Counted from the first letter of the stretch, positions 36,959-45,677 are shown. The stretch is 64,000 bases of DNA from Streptomyces griseoaurantiacus (GCA_014656015.1 BNBP01000017.1:42710-106709), one strand, 5' to 3'. Translations and numbers: made by a program. Notes: generated from the letters alone by a model not told the origin.

Positions 36959-37471
36959 ATGGCTGCGCAGACGCAGAGGGCCGTGCTGGCGGGCGGATGT
37001 TTCTGGGGCATGGAGGAGCTGATCCGCCGGCTGCCGGGCGTGGTCTCGACCCGGGTCGGCTACACCGGGGGCGACGTGCCGAACGCGACGTACCTCGACC
37101 ACGGCACGCACGCGGAGGCCATCGAGATCCTCTTCGACCCGGAGCGGACCGACTACCGCGCGATCCTGGAGTTCTTCTTCCAGATCCACGACCCGAGCAC
37201 CAGGAACCGCCAGGGCAACGACATCGGCCTCAGCTACCGCTCGGCGATCTACTACGTGGACGAGGAGCAGAAGCGGGTCGCCGAGGACACGATCGCCGAC
37301 GTGGACGCCTCCGGTCTGTGGCCGGGCAAGGTCGTCACCGAGGTGGAGCCGGTCGGCCCCTTCTGGCAGGCCGAGCCGGAGCACCAGGACTACCTGCAGC
37401 GGTACCCGAACGGCTACACCTGCCACTTCCCGCGTCCGAACTGGCGACTGCCGGCGCGCGCGAAGGGCTGA
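36959..37471 (+). CDS. msrA: Peptide-methionine (S)-S-oxide reductase MsrA
   Basis: 170 residues with GGAGGAGCC before the ATG. The catalytic motif is [17 protein letters not shown], with the sulfenic-acid-forming Cys followed by FWG. Also present are [24 protein letters not shown] and [24 protein letters not shown]. The C-terminal [21 protein letters not shown] carries a single cysteine as probable resolving residue. It reduces methionine-S-sulfoxide in oxidised proteins using thioredoxin or the mycothiol system. It is monocistronic and followed by a very strong hairpin. Confidence 0.96.
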   Translation: MAAQTQRAVLAGGCFWGMEELIRRLPGVVSTRVGYTGGDVPNATYLDHGTHAEAIEILFDPERTDYRAILEFFFQIHDPSTRNRQGNDIGLSYRSAIYYVDEEQKRVAEDTIADVDASGLWPGKVVTEVEPVGPFWQAEPEHQDYLQRYPNGYTCHFPRPNWRLPARAKG

Positions 37472-37479
37472 GCGACGAC

Positions 37480-37520
37480 CACGGCGGCCCGGCTCCGGAC
37501 AACGGAGCCGGGCCGCCGTG
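37480..37520. terminator. Terminator hairpin, 18-bp perfect stem
   Basis: Arms 37480-37497 and 37503-37520 pair perfectly around a 5-nt loop. It lies 9 nt after the msrA stop and before the convergent gene end, so it can serve both strands. Confidence 0.85.
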
Positions 37521-37569
37521 ACGTGCGCGCACGCCCTCCGGGCGGACGGCGCCCCTTCCGAGGCATGCC

Positions 37570-38691
37570 CTAGCCGGGCACCGTCATCGGGTTGCCGCCG
37601 TTCGCCTCGAAGCCGCCGACCGCGAGGGCGCGGCAGACCGTGTAGCCGGCCGCCGGGTCCTCGGACAGCGTCCAGGGGAGTGCGCCCACGTGGCCGTCCA
37701 CGTGCACGAGCTGGCTCATCGCCTCCGCCCAGCGCTCACCGGCGACCAGGAAGTACACCAGCATGTGACGCACATGGGGCAGCATCGGGTCGTCCGGGCG
37801 GGCCGAGTGGACCGCGTGCAGCGCGCCGTGCACCGCCTTGGTGACGACCTCGCTCTGGTGCAGTCCCCGCACCAGGTTCACCTCGGGCAGGTGCTCGAAC
37901 ACCGCGAACAGAGGCAGTGCCGACAGCAGCGATCCCCGCGGGGCGCGCGCCGCCGCGGCCTCCGCGAAGGCGGTGGCGAGCTGCCGCGAGCCGTGCCACT
38001 TCTCGCACCAGTACTGCAGGGCCGCCATGTGCGCCCCCATGTGCGTGGGCGCGCGGTCCAGTATCTTCAGCCAGAGCTGCTCGAACTGCTCCCGCGGGTA
38101 GCCGAGTCCGCGTGCGAGGGACAGCTCGACGAGGTACGGCACCGGGTCGCCCGGCGCCAGCAGCGCCGCCTCTCCGCAGGCCGCCTTCGCCTCCTCCATG
38201 ATGATCCGGAACTCGTCCGTCCCCGGCGTGGCCGTCCGCCAGGCCTGCTGCGCGAGGAACTCGGCGTGGACGGCGGCACCGCCCGCGTCCTTCGGCTGTT
38301 CCGCGCGCCACACGCGCAGCCACTGCCCGCCCGGCATCTCGCCCACCCCGCCCGGCTTCCGGCTCAGCTCCAGCGAGGCGGCACCGGCGAAGGCCTGCAC
38401 GCGCTGCCAGCGCAGCTCGCCCTCCTTCTCCGTGCCCGCGAGCAACTGGGCGGCGGCGCGGTAGTCCTGCGTGTGCTGGACGACCTCCAGGACGTCCAGC
38501 AGGTCCTGGTCGGGGCCCGGCAGCCGGATGTCGAGCTCCTCCTGCGGCACGAAGCCGTAGTTCGCCGGGTCGGCGGCGTCCGGGTGGCCGGGCGGGACCA
38601 GCTCGAGACCTCCGCTCCTGCGCCGCAGGAGGAACGGCAGCGCGACCGCGCTCAGCATGGCCAGCGCGATCAGGACCCACAGAATCTCCAT
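37570..38691 (-). CDS. Membrane-anchored helical-repeat protein, unknown
   Basis: 373 residues from ATG 38691. A single N-terminal helix (MEILWVLIALAMLSAVALPFLL) is followed by RRR and then an entirely soluble, alpha-helical region. Segments such as YRAAAQLLAGTEKEGELRWQRVQAF, EEAKAACGEAALLAPGDPVPYLVEL, FEQLWLKILDRAPTHMGAHMAAL and EVVTKAVHGALHAVHSARPDDP resemble degenerate TPR/HAT helices. It is inside-facing by the positive-inside rule. No enzyme motif. It stands alone, upstream-divergent from metB, and may be a scaffold. The function is not known to me. Confidence 0.8.
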   Translation of the reverse strand: MEILWVLIALAMLSAVALPFLLRRRSGGLELVPPGHPDAADPANYGFVPQEELDIRLPGPDQDLLDVLEVVQHTQDYRAAAQLLAGTEKEGELRWQRVQAFAGAASLELSRKPGGVGEMPGGQWLRVWRAEQPKDAGGAAVHAEFLAQQAWRTATPGTDEFRIIMEEAKAACGEAALLAPGDPVPYLVELSLARGLGYPREQFEQLWLKILDRAPTHMGAHMAALQYWCEKWHGSRQLATAFAEAAAARAPRGSLLSALPLFAVFEHLPEVNLVRGLHQSEVVTKAVHGALHAVHSARPDDPMLPHVRHMLVYFLVAGERWAEAMSQLVHVDGHVGALPWTLSEDPAAGYTVCRALAVGGFEANGGNPMTVPG

Positions 38692-38866
38692 GCCCCAAGG
38701 GTTCCAGAAGGGTCCGACAATTGGCCAACCCGTCCGGCCGTCAGTTCGAGGAGCGCTCCCGCCGAACCGCCGTCCCCGCCACGCTCGTCCCGCGGTAAGG
38801 GGGCCCGGACCTGCCCGGACCTGCCGGGACGGCGGCCGCCCGCCCGGCGCACTACGCTCGGGACCC

Positions 38867-40021
38867 ATGAGCGACAGGCACATCAGTCAGCATTTCGAGA
38901 CACTCGCGATCCACGCGGGCAACACCGCGGATCCCCTCACCGGTGCGGTCGTCCCGCCGATCTACCAGGTCTCGACCTACAAGCAGGACGGCGTCGGCGG
39001 GCTGCGCGGCGGCTACGAGTACAGCCGCAGCGCCAATCCGACCCGCACCGCCCTGGAGGAGAACCTCGCCGCCCTGGAGGGCGGCCGCCGCGGGCTGGCC
39101 TTCGCGTCGGGACTGGCGGCCGAGGACTGCCTGTTGCGCACGCTGCTCCAGCCCGGCGACCACGTGGTGATCCCCAACGACGCCTACGGCGGCACCTTCC
39201 GGCTGTTCGCCAAGGTCGTCTCCCGCTGGGGCGTGCAGTGGTCGGTCGCCGACACCGGCGACCCGGCGGCCGTCCGCGCCGCCGTCACCGAGAACACCAA
39301 GGTCATCTGGGTGGAGACCCCCTCCAACCCGCTCCTCGGTATCACCGACGTCGCCGCCGTCGCCCAGGTCGCCCGGGACGCCGGCGCCCGGCTCGTCGTC
39401 GACAACACGTTCGCCACGCCCTACCTCCAGCAGCCGCTGGCCCTCGGCGCGGACGTCGTCGTGCACTCGCTCACCAAGTACATGGGCGGCCACTCCGACG
39501 TCGTCGGCGGCGCGCTGATCACGGCCGACGAGGCGCTGGGCGAGGAACTGGCCTACCACCAGAACGCGATGGGCGCGGTCGCCGGGCCCTTCGACTCCTG
39601 GCTGGTGCTGCGCGGCACCAAGACGCTCTCGGTGCGCATGGACCGGCACAGCGAGAACGCCGGCCGGATCGCCGAGATGCTCACCCGGCACGCGCGCGTG
39701 AGCCACGTGCTCTACCCGGGGCTGCCCGAGCACCCCGGGCACGAGGTCGCCGCCAAGCAGATGCGGGCCTTCGGCGGCATGGTCTCCTTCCGGGTCGAGG
39801 GCGGCGAGGAGGCGGCCGTCGAGGTCTGCAACCGCGCCGAGGTGTTCACGCTCGGCGAGTCCCTCGGCGGCGTGGAGTCCCTGATCGAGCACCCGGGGCG
39901 GATGACGCACGCCTCGGCGGCCGGTTCGGCGCTGGAGGTCCCGGCCGACCTCGTCCGCCTGTCCGTCGGCATCGAGAACGTCGACGACCTGTTGGAGGAC
40001 CTGCGCCAGGCGCTCGGCTAG
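38867..40021 (+). CDS. metB: Cystathionine gamma-synthase / gamma-lyase
   Basis: 384 residues from ATG 38867. The upstream open frame is rejected because TACGCT at 38853-38858 fits a leaderless start. It belongs to the PLP-dependent Cys/Met metabolism family: YEYSRSANPTRTALEENLAALEGG, then VDNTFATPYLQQPL, with the Schiff-base lysine near residue 203 in VHSLTKYMGGHSDVVGG, and ESLGGVESLIEHPGRMTHAS. It condenses O-acyl-homoserine with cysteine to cystathionine, or cleaves cystathionine. The two activities cannot be told apart by sequence alone. It has its own transcription unit. Confidence 0.93.
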   Translation: MSDRHISQHFETLAIHAGNTADPLTGAVVPPIYQVSTYKQDGVGGLRGGYEYSRSANPTRTALEENLAALEGGRRGLAFASGLAAEDCLLRTLLQPGDHVVIPNDAYGGTFRLFAKVVSRWGVQWSVADTGDPAAVRAAVTENTKVIWVETPSNPLLGITDVAAVAQVARDAGARLVVDNTFATPYLQQPLALGADVVVHSLTKYMGGHSDVVGGALITADEALGEELAYHQNAMGAVAGPFDSWLVLRGTKTLSVRMDRHSENAGRIAEMLTRHARVSHVLYPGLPEHPGHEVAAKQMRAFGGMVSFRVEGGEEAAVEVCNRAEVFTLGESLGGVESLIEHPGRMTHASAAGSALEVPADLVRLSVGIENVDDLLEDLRQALG

Positions 40022-40054
40022 GCAGTGCCGAAGGCCCGACCACGACTTCGCCGC

Positions 40055-40303
40055 TCACCACCCGGTGAGCGGCGGAGTCGTGTCCGAGGGAGGCTCGACC
40101 CAGGGGTGCGCGGTCGCCGCCCACACGGCGAAGGCGACGGCCGCCGCGCACAGCAGGAGCCACAGGAGCCGCAGCAGTGCCCTGCGGCGGCGCAGCATCC
40201 GGCCGCCGCGCCGCACCGCCTGCGCGTACATGTCCGGTGGCACCACCGGAAGAGCGCCGTCCAGCAAGCGTCGTACGCTCGCCTCGCGCTCGGTCTGGTT
40301 CAC
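40055..40303 (-). CDS. Small membrane protein, possible partner of the sigma-like protein
   Basis: 82 residues. A cytoplasmic N-terminus (MNQTEREASVRRLLDGALPVVPPDMYAQAVRRG) is followed by a very basic stretch (RMLRRRRALLR), one hydrophobic helix (LLWLLLCAAAVAFAVWAATAH) and a short external Pro-rich tail. It lies 22 bp downstream of the sigma-region-4-like gene on the same strand. The layout, soluble head plus single helix next to a sigma-like gene, recalls anti-sigma factors but no zinc HxxxCxxC motif is present. Confidence 0.75.
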   Translation of the reverse strand: MNQTEREASVRRLLDGALPVVPPDMYAQAVRRGGRMLRRRRALLRLLWLLLCAAAVAFAVWAATAHPWVEPPSDTTPPLTGW

Positions 40304-40325
40304 GGCACCGCCCCCTCCCCGCCGG

Positions 40326-40832
40326 TCATGAGTGCGCCACCTTCATCCGCGCCGGTGCCGGGCCGCGCGGCGGGTGCAGCAGTACGGCCACGGCCCGCGC
40401 CCGGATGCCCCGTACGCGCTCGACGGACAGGGCGAGCAGCGCGGCGGTCTGCTCCTCGGCGATGCCCTCGTGCAGCAGCAGGACGACGATCAGCCGCTCC
40501 TGCGGGGTGAGCCGGGCCAGCGCCCCGGACGCGTCGGGGCGCTCGCGGCCGAACGTCCCGAACCTGCCGTACGTGTGCCACGCCGTGCGCGCGAAGCGGA
40601 CGGCGAGCTGCTGGCGGGCGCGGTCGTAGGGGTCCTCGCCGCGCAGCCGGTCCCAGGCGGCGTACGTCTGCGCCAGGGCGAGGGCGAGCAGCCGCCGGGC
40701 ACGCGGATTGGCCTCGGGAACCTCGGCGGTGAGCAGGGTCGCGGTGTGCAGCAGCCGGCCGGCCGCCCCGGCCACGAACGCCTCGAACTCCCGGTCCCGG
40801 CGGGCACCCGGCGAGGCCTCCCGTCCGCGCAT
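40326..40832 (-). CDS. Sigma-70-like protein with region 4 only recognisable
   Basis: 168 residues from ATG 40832. The C-terminal helix-turn-helix LTPQERLIVVLLLHEGIAEEQTAALLALSVERVRGIRARAV fits sigma-70 region 4 (ECF or SigE-like). The N-terminal half (EFEAFVAGAAGRLLHTATLLTA and LALALAQTYAAWDRL) aligns only loosely with region 2 and lacks its DxxQ-type core. It may be a degenerate ECF sigma factor or a DNA-binding regulator derived from one. A small membrane protein follows 22 bp later. Confidence 0.75.
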   Translation of the reverse strand: MRGREASPGARRDREFEAFVAGAAGRLLHTATLLTAEVPEANPRARRLLALALAQTYAAWDRLRGEDPYDRARQQLAVRFARTAWHTYGRFGTFGRERPDASGALARLTPQERLIVVLLLHEGIAEEQTAALLALSVERVRGIRARAVAVLLHPPRGPAPARMKVAHS

Positions 40833-40964
40833 CGCGCCTCCCGCCCGCCCCCAAGCGTTCCCGGATGAGGATCCCGGCCGCACGCGACCGGCACCCGGTC
40901 TCATATGAGGCCAGAGGACACCCCGCGGTCAAGAGTGCGACGGGCCCCGGGCGCGACGCTGGCG

Positions 40965-40999
40965 GGGGGCCGGGGGCCGGGGGCCGGGGGCCGGGGGCC
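40965..40999. repeat. Heptanucleotide tandem repeat (GGGGGCC)5
   Basis: Five exact GGGGGCC units in the spacer between the sigma-like gene promoter and the end of the MarR gene. G-runs every 7 nt could form G-quadruplexes or cause slippage. Confidence 0.85.
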
Positions 41000-41017
41000 G
41001 GGGCGGGGACGCCTCCC

Positions 41018-41536
41018 TCAGGAAACGGGCGGCTGCTCCGCCGGACCGCCCTGCGCGGCCTGCCGCGCGGACAGCGCGCCGTTGAAACGGGTGAGCAGCG
41101 AGGTGAACGCGTCCCGCTCCTCGGGGGCCCAGTCGTGCGTCAGCTCGGCCATGAGCCGGCGCCGCGAGGCGCGGACCTCGCTCAGCCTGGCCTGCCCGCG
41201 CGGCGAGAGCTGGAGCACCACCGCGCGGCCGTCCTCCGGGTGCGAGGTCCTCTTGACCAGCCCGGTGTCCACCAGGGGTGCCACCTGGCGGGTGACGGTG
41301 GAGGAGTCGATCCCCATGCTCGCGGCGAGCGCCTTGACGCCCATCGGACCCTCGCTGTCGAGCCGGTTGAGCAGCAGGTACGCGGCACGGTCCATGGAAT
41401 TGCGCACCTGCCCCACCCCACCGAGCCGGGTCTGTTCGGCACGGCGCGCGAACACCGCGACCTCGTGCTGCAGCGTGTCCAGGAGACCGGTGTCACCGAC
41501 GGTCGTCATGTCCATCGACATTTCTGGTGTGGGCAT
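41018..41536 (-). CDS. MarR family transcriptional regulator
   Basis: 172 residues. The winged helix is clear: SMDRAAYLLLNRLDSEGPMGVKALAASMGIDSSTVTRQVAPL, then LVKRTSHPEDGRAVVLQLSPRGQARL with the DGR wing. The dimer helices flank it. MarR proteins sense phenolics, oxidants or metabolites. The gene is divergent from threonine ammonia-lyase by 145 bp. A TTGGTCGACAA element at 41570-41580 may be its operator. Confidence 0.93.
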   Translation of the reverse strand: MPTPEMSMDMTTVGDTGLLDTLQHEVAVFARRAEQTRLGGVGQVRNSMDRAAYLLLNRLDSEGPMGVKALAASMGIDSSTVTRQVAPLVDTGLVKRTSHPEDGRAVVLQLSPRGQARLSEVRASRRRLMAELTHDWAPEERDAFTSLLTRFNGALSARQAAQGGPAEQPPVS

Positions 41537-41569
41537 GGCGGGGGCTCACTTCGTACAGGGGCGACTGTG

Positions 41570-41580
41570 TTGGTCGACAA
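41570..41580. promoter_or_regulatory. Candidate MarR operator
   Basis: TTGGTCGACAA has TTG/CAA arms around 5 bp, typical in form for MarR sites, and lies 34 bp upstream of the MarR start in the divergent region. Confidence 0.35.
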
Positions 41581-41681
41581 GGGTACGCGGCCGGGAGGCG
41601 CCCCGTACCGGCGCGGCGCAATCCGGTCTCGGCCCGTGGTCGTGCCCGGTGCGGCGGGCCCCGGACTGCGAGACTGGGGGC

Positions 41682-42911
41682 ATGAGGTACAGCACGACCC
41701 AAGCACTGCCCACGGTGACGCTGGACGACGTGCGCGGTGCGCAGAAGATGCTCTCCGGCATCGCGCGCGTGACCGCGCTGGAGGGCAGCAGGTACCTGTC
41801 CCGGCTGGTCGGCGCCCCGGTGCGGCTGAAGTGCGAGAACCTGCAGCGCACCGGCTCCTTCAAGCTGCGCGGCGCCTATGTGCGCATCGCGGGGCTGATG
41901 CCCGAGGAGCGTGCCGCCGGGGTCGTCGCGGCGAGCGCCGGGAACCACGCGCAGGGGGTGGCGCTGGCCTCCTCGCTGCTCGGTGTGCGCTCGACGGTGT
42001 TCATGCCGAAGGGTGCCCCGCTGCCCAAGATCAGCGCGACGAGGGAGTACGGCGCCGAGGTGAGGCTGGAGGGTCAGGTCGTCGACGAGACGCTGGCCGC
42101 CGCCCGGGAGTACGCCGAGCGGACCGGCGCGGTGCTCATCCACCCCTTCGACCACCCCGACGTCTGCGCCGGTCAGGGCACGCTCGGCCTGGAGATCCTG
42201 GAGCAGTGCCCCGAGGTGCGGACGATCGTCGTCGGGATCGGCGGGGGCGGCCTCGCGGCCGGGATCGCGGTCGCCGTGAAGGCCCTGCGGCCGGATGTGC
42301 GGGTGGTCGGCGTGCAGGCGGAGGGCGCGGCCGCGTACCCGCTCTCGCTGGCGGCGGGTCACCCGGTGTCGGTGGACAACCCGGTCACCATGGCCGACGG
42401 CATCCGGGTGGGGCGGCCCGGGGACGTGCCGTTCCGGATCATCGGGGACCTGGTCGACGAGGTCCGCACGGTCTCCGAGGACGACCTCGCCAAGGCGCTG
42501 CTGCTCTGTCTGGAGCGGGCGAAGCTGGTCGTGGAGCCGGCCGGGGCCAGCCCGGTCGCGGCGCTGCTCGCCGACCCGGGCTCCTTCGAGGGGCCGGTGG
42601 TGGCCGTGCTGTCCGGCGGGAACGTCGATCCCCTGCTCATGCAGCGGGTGCTGCGGCACGGCATGGTGGCGGGCGGCCGCTATCTGCAGGTGCGGGTCCG
42701 GCTGACCGACCGGCCGGGTGCCCTGGCCACGCTTCTGGGCGTGTTGTCAGTGGCGGATGCCAATGTGCTCGATGTGAGTCACGTGCGGACCGATCCCCGG
42801 CTCGGGCTCACGGAGGCGGAGGTGGAGCTGCACCTGGAGACGCAGGGGCCGGAGCACCGCGCGGAGGTCGAGTCGGCGCTGCGCGCGGCGGGGTACACGG
42901 TCGTCGCCTGA
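41682..42911 (+). CDS. ilvA: Threonine ammonia-lyase (threonine dehydratase)
   Basis: 409 residues from ATG 41682, where GAGACT 6 nt upstream suggests a leaderless message. The PLP lysine is in RTGSFKLRGAYVR, the phosphate-binding tetraglycine loop is VGIGGGGLAAGIA, and SAGNHAQGVAL is typical. A single ACT-like domain ends the protein (about 330-409, RYLQVRVRLTDRPGALATLLGVLS). It deaminates L-threonine to 2-oxobutyrate, feeding isoleucine and propionyl-CoA supply. One ACT domain only and about 400 residues place it in the short TdcB/IlvA1 group. Confidence 0.95.
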   Translation: MRYSTTQALPTVTLDDVRGAQKMLSGIARVTALEGSRYLSRLVGAPVRLKCENLQRTGSFKLRGAYVRIAGLMPEERAAGVVAASAGNHAQGVALASSLLGVRSTVFMPKGAPLPKISATREYGAEVRLEGQVVDETLAAAREYAERTGAVLIHPFDHPDVCAGQGTLGLEILEQCPEVRTIVVGIGGGGLAAGIAVAVKALRPDVRVVGVQAEGAAAYPLSLAAGHPVSVDNPVTMADGIRVGRPGDVPFRIIGDLVDEVRTVSEDDLAKALLLCLERAKLVVEPAGASPVAALLADPGSFEGPVVAVLSGGNVDPLLMQRVLRHGMVAGGRYLQVRVRLTDRPGALATLLGVLSVADANVLDVSHVRTDPRLGLTEAEVELHLETQGPEHRAEVESALRAAGYTVVA

Positions 42912-42994
42912 GCGTGGGGCGTTCGCGCGGGTCGGAGCGGGGGCGACCGCCTCGCGTCGGGCATCCAAGCGGAATGGACGATACACGTTGTGAG

Positions 42995-43010
42995 ACGCGA
43001 TACATCGCGT
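42995..43010. promoter_or_regulatory. 16-bp inverted repeat upstream of the DrrAB-like ABC genes
   Basis: ACGCGAT-AC-ATCGCGT has exact 7-base arms. A partly similar ACGATACACGT lies 16 bp upstream. It is the only strong dyad in the 286-bp leader region of the exporter operon and is probably a TetR- or PadR-type operator. The regulator gene is not adjacent. Confidence 0.55.
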
Positions 43011-43197
43011 TACTGTGTGTGCCGCGGAGGCGACGCCGGTCCGCCGGACGCCCGGCCTGTCGGCCCCCCGGGTCCTCTCCGCCGCGCGAAAAGCATTACC
43101 GCTCGCGTTCGACCTCGGGCAGAGTGGGAGGCCCGGGCAAAGCGAACGTAAAGCGGCACCGCCAGCAAAGCAGTCCCCAACGACGTGGAGAACTCAT

Positions 43198-44232
43198 ATG
43201 CCAGGCGCCATCTATGCCGAAGGGCTGGTCAAGACCTTCGGCGACGTAAGGGCTCTGGACGGCGTCGACCTCGATGTCCCCGAAGGCACCGTGCTCGGCC
43301 TGCTCGGGCCGAACGGCGCGGGAAAGACCACCGCGGTCCGCTGCCTGACGACCCTGCTGCGCCCCGACAGCGGCAGGGCGGTCGTCGCGGGCATCGACGT
43401 GGTCAGGAACCCCGACGCGGTCCGCCGCTCGGTCGGCCTGTCCGGTCAGTTCGCCGCGGTCGACGAGTACCTGACCGGCCGGGAAAACCTCCAGATGGTC
43501 GGTCAGCTCTACCAGATGAAGGCGAAGGCGGCGAAGGCCCGGGCGGGTGAGCTGCTGGAGCAGTTCCACCTGGCCGGGGCCGGGGACCGCCCCGCCAAGA
43601 CGTACTCGGGCGGCATGCGCCGCCGGCTCGACCTCGCCGCCGCGCTGGTCGTCTCCCCGCCCGTGATGTTCATGGACGAGCCCACGACCGGCCTCGACCC
43701 GCGCAACCGCCAGCAGCTCTGGGAGGTCATCAAGCAGCTCGTCTCCGGCGGCACCACCCTGCTGCTGACCACCCAGTACCTGGAGGAGGCCGACCACCTC
43801 GCCCACGACATCGCGGTCGTCGACCACGGCCGCGTCATCGCCCGCGGCACCTCCGACCAGCTCAAGGCCCGCACCGGCGGCGAACGCGTCGAGGTCGTCG
43901 TGCACGAACGCGAGCACCTGACCACCGCCTCCGAGGTGCTGCACGGCTTCGGCAAGGGCGAGGTCGCCCTGGACGAGCACATCCGCCGGCTCACCGTCCC
44001 GGTCACCGGCGGCGCCAAGCTGCTCGCCGAGGTCATCCGCGAGCTGGACTCCCGCGGCATCGAGATCGACGACATCGGACTGCGCCGGCCCACCCTGGAC
44101 GACGTCTTCCTCTCCCTCACCGGCCACGTGGCCGAGGAGGAGACGGCGGAGGGCGCCGAGGACACCTCCGCCGAGGGCGGAAGCGGCACCGACAGCGCAC
44201 GTAGCACCCGCAGGAAGGAAGCCACCAAGTGA
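43198..44232 (+). CDS. DrrA-like ABC transporter ATP-binding protein
   Basis: 344 residues from ATG 43198 with GTGGAG 7 nt upstream. The long open frame upstream has no family match. It is a daunorubicin-resistance type ATPase: Walker A GPNGAGKTTAVRC, the GQFAAVDEYLTGRENL Q-loop, signature YSGGMRRRLDLAAAL, Walker B VMFMDEPTTGLDPRNRQ and H-loop TTQYLEEADHLA. The C-terminal DrrA extension (about 225-310) contains RRPTLDDVFLSLTGH. It energises drug or lipid export with the permease that overlaps by 4 bp. Confidence 0.94.
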   Translation: MPGAIYAEGLVKTFGDVRALDGVDLDVPEGTVLGLLGPNGAGKTTAVRCLTTLLRPDSGRAVVAGIDVVRNPDAVRRSVGLSGQFAAVDEYLTGRENLQMVGQLYQMKAKAAKARAGELLEQFHLAGAGDRPAKTYSGGMRRRLDLAAALVVSPPVMFMDEPTTGLDPRNRQQLWEVIKQLVSGGTTLLLTTQYLEEADHLAHDIAVVDHGRVIARGTSDQLKARTGGERVEVVVHEREHLTTASEVLHGFGKGEVALDEHIRRLTVPVTGGAKLLAEVIRELDSRGIEIDDIGLRRPTLDDVFLSLTGHVAEEETAEGAEDTSAEGGSGTDSARSTRRKEATK

Positions 44233-45089
44233 GCGCCGCCACCGACACCGCGGGGAGCGCAGTCCCGCTCCGGCCCGGCAGCGCGATCGGCCAGTCCGTG
44301 AGGGACTCGCTGGTCGTCGCCAAGAGAAACCTGATCCGCATGGCCCGGATCCCCGAGATGCTCATCTTCGGGCTGATCCAGCCGATCATGTTCGTGGTGC
44401 TGTTCACCTATGTGTTCGGCGGCTCGATCCAGGTCGGCTCCTCCACCTCCACCCAGGCCTACCGCGAATTCCTGATGGCGGGGATCTTCGCCCAGACGGT
44501 GACGTTCGCGACCGCGGGCGCCGGCGCGGGCATCGCCGACGACATGCACAAGGGCCTCATCGACCGCTTCCGCTCGCTGCCCATGGCGCGCGGCGCGGTG
44601 CTCACCGGCCGCACGCTCGCCGACCTCGTGCAGTCGGCCCTCACGCTGATAGTGCTCGCGGTCGTCGCCGTCCTCGTCGGCTGGCGCACCCACGAGAACT
44701 TCGGCAAGGTGCTCGCCGCTTTCGGCCTGCTGCTCCTGCTCGGCTACGCGTTCTCCTGGATCGGCGCGCTCATCGGCCTGTCCGTGCGCACCCCCGAGGC
44801 GGCGACCTCGGGCGGGCTGATCTGGCTGTTCCCGCTGACGTTCATCTCCAACGCCTTCGTCGACGCCAACCAGATGCCCACGTTCCTGCGGCACATCGCC
44901 GAATGGAACCCGTTCAGCGCCAATGTGCAGGCCTGCCGGGAACTGTTCGGCAACCTGCCCCCGGGCTTCCAGGCGTCCGACGCCTGGCCGATGCAGCATC
45001 CCGTGTGGGCCTCGCTGATGTGGTCCGTGCTCATCATCGTCGTCTTCCGCACCCTGGCGGTCCGCAAGTACCGCTCCGCGACGGCCTGA
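44229..45089 (+). CDS. DrrB-like ABC transporter permease
   Basis: 286 residues from GTG, overlapping the ATPase stop (GTGA). It is an ABC-2 type protein with six hydrophobic helices after a cytoplasmic head RDSLVVAKRNLIRMARIPEML. The ABC-2 signature region reads FRSLPMARGAVLTGRTLADL. Late motifs are PLTFISNAFVDANQMPTFLRHIAEWNPFS. With DrrA it forms an exporter for hydrophobic compounds; the substrate is unknown. The operon ends at a 15-bp hairpin. Confidence 0.94.
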   Translation: MSAATDTAGSAVPLRPGSAIGQSVRDSLVVAKRNLIRMARIPEMLIFGLIQPIMFVVLFTYVFGGSIQVGSSTSTQAYREFLMAGIFAQTVTFATAGAGAGIADDMHKGLIDRFRSLPMARGAVLTGRTLADLVQSALTLIVLAVVAVLVGWRTHENFGKVLAAFGLLLLLGYAFSWIGALIGLSVRTPEAATSGGLIWLFPLTFISNAFVDANQMPTFLRHIAEWNPFSANVQACRELFGNLPPGFQASDAWPMQHPVWASLMWSVLIIVVFRTLAVRKYRSATA

Positions 45090-45105
45090 GGCCCGCACCA
45101 CGGGA

Positions 45106-45137
45106 CCGCCCCCGGCGCCGTGCGGCGCCGGGGGCGG
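45106..45137. terminator. Bidirectional terminator hairpin
   Basis: A 15-bp perfect complementarity (45106-45120 with 45123-45137) lies between the convergent permease and greA genes. The real loop will open a few pairs. Confidence 0.8.
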
Positions 45138-45176
45138 ATCCGGAAGGGCGGGCGGGGCGGACGGCCCCGGTGGGGC

Positions 45177-45677
45177 TCAGCCCTGGTAGGGCTCGGCCTT
45201 GAGGATCTTCACGGAGGCCTTCTTGCCGTTCGGCAGTTCGTACTCCGCGTCCTCGCCGACCTTGTGGCCGATCACTCCGGAGCCCAGCGGAGACTGGGGG
45301 GAGTAGGTCTCGATGTCGGAGCTGGCGTACTCGCGCGAGGCGAGCAGGAAGGACAGCGTGTCGTCCTCGTCGCCGTCGAAGGCGATGGTCACGACCATGC
45401 CGGGGCCCACGGCGCCGTCCTCGGAGGCCTGGGCCTCGCCGACCTGCGCCTGCTCGAGCAACTGGGTGAGCTGGCGCACGCGGAGCTCCTGCTTGCCCTG
45501 CTCCTCCTTGGCCGCGTGGTACCCGCCGTTCTCCCGCAGGTCGCCCTCCTCGCGCGCGGCCGCGATCTTCGCGGCGATCTCGGTGCGCGCAGGACCAGTA
45601 AGGTACTCAAGCTCGTCCTTGAGCTTGTTGTACGCCTCCTGGGTCAGCCAGGTGACGTTCTCGCTGGTCTCGGTCAC
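45177..45677 (-). CDS. greA: Transcription elongation factor GreA
   Basis: 166 residues from GTG 45677 with GAGGAG 7 nt upstream. The frame is open to 45791 but the family start is VTETSENVTWLTQEAYNKLKDELEYL. The N-terminal coiled coil has the acidic tip REEGDLRENGGYHAAKEEQG, and the globular C-terminus has SPLGSGVIGHKVGED. It rescues backtracked RNA polymerase by stimulating transcript cleavage. It has its own transcription unit. Confidence 0.96.
   Translation of the reverse strand: MTETSENVTWLTQEAYNKLKDELEYLTGPARTEIAAKIAAAREEGDLRENGGYHAAKEEQGKQELRVRQLTQLLEQAQVGEAQASEDGAVGPGMVVTIAFDGDEDDTLSFLLASREYASSDIETYSPQSPLGSGVIGHKVGEDAEYELPNGKKASVKILKAEPYQG

Noticed and set aside
40905..41681. Upstream extension of threonine ammonia-lyase
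   Set aside because: It runs through a heptanucleotide repeat and antisense to the MarR gene; the family begins at ATG 41682.
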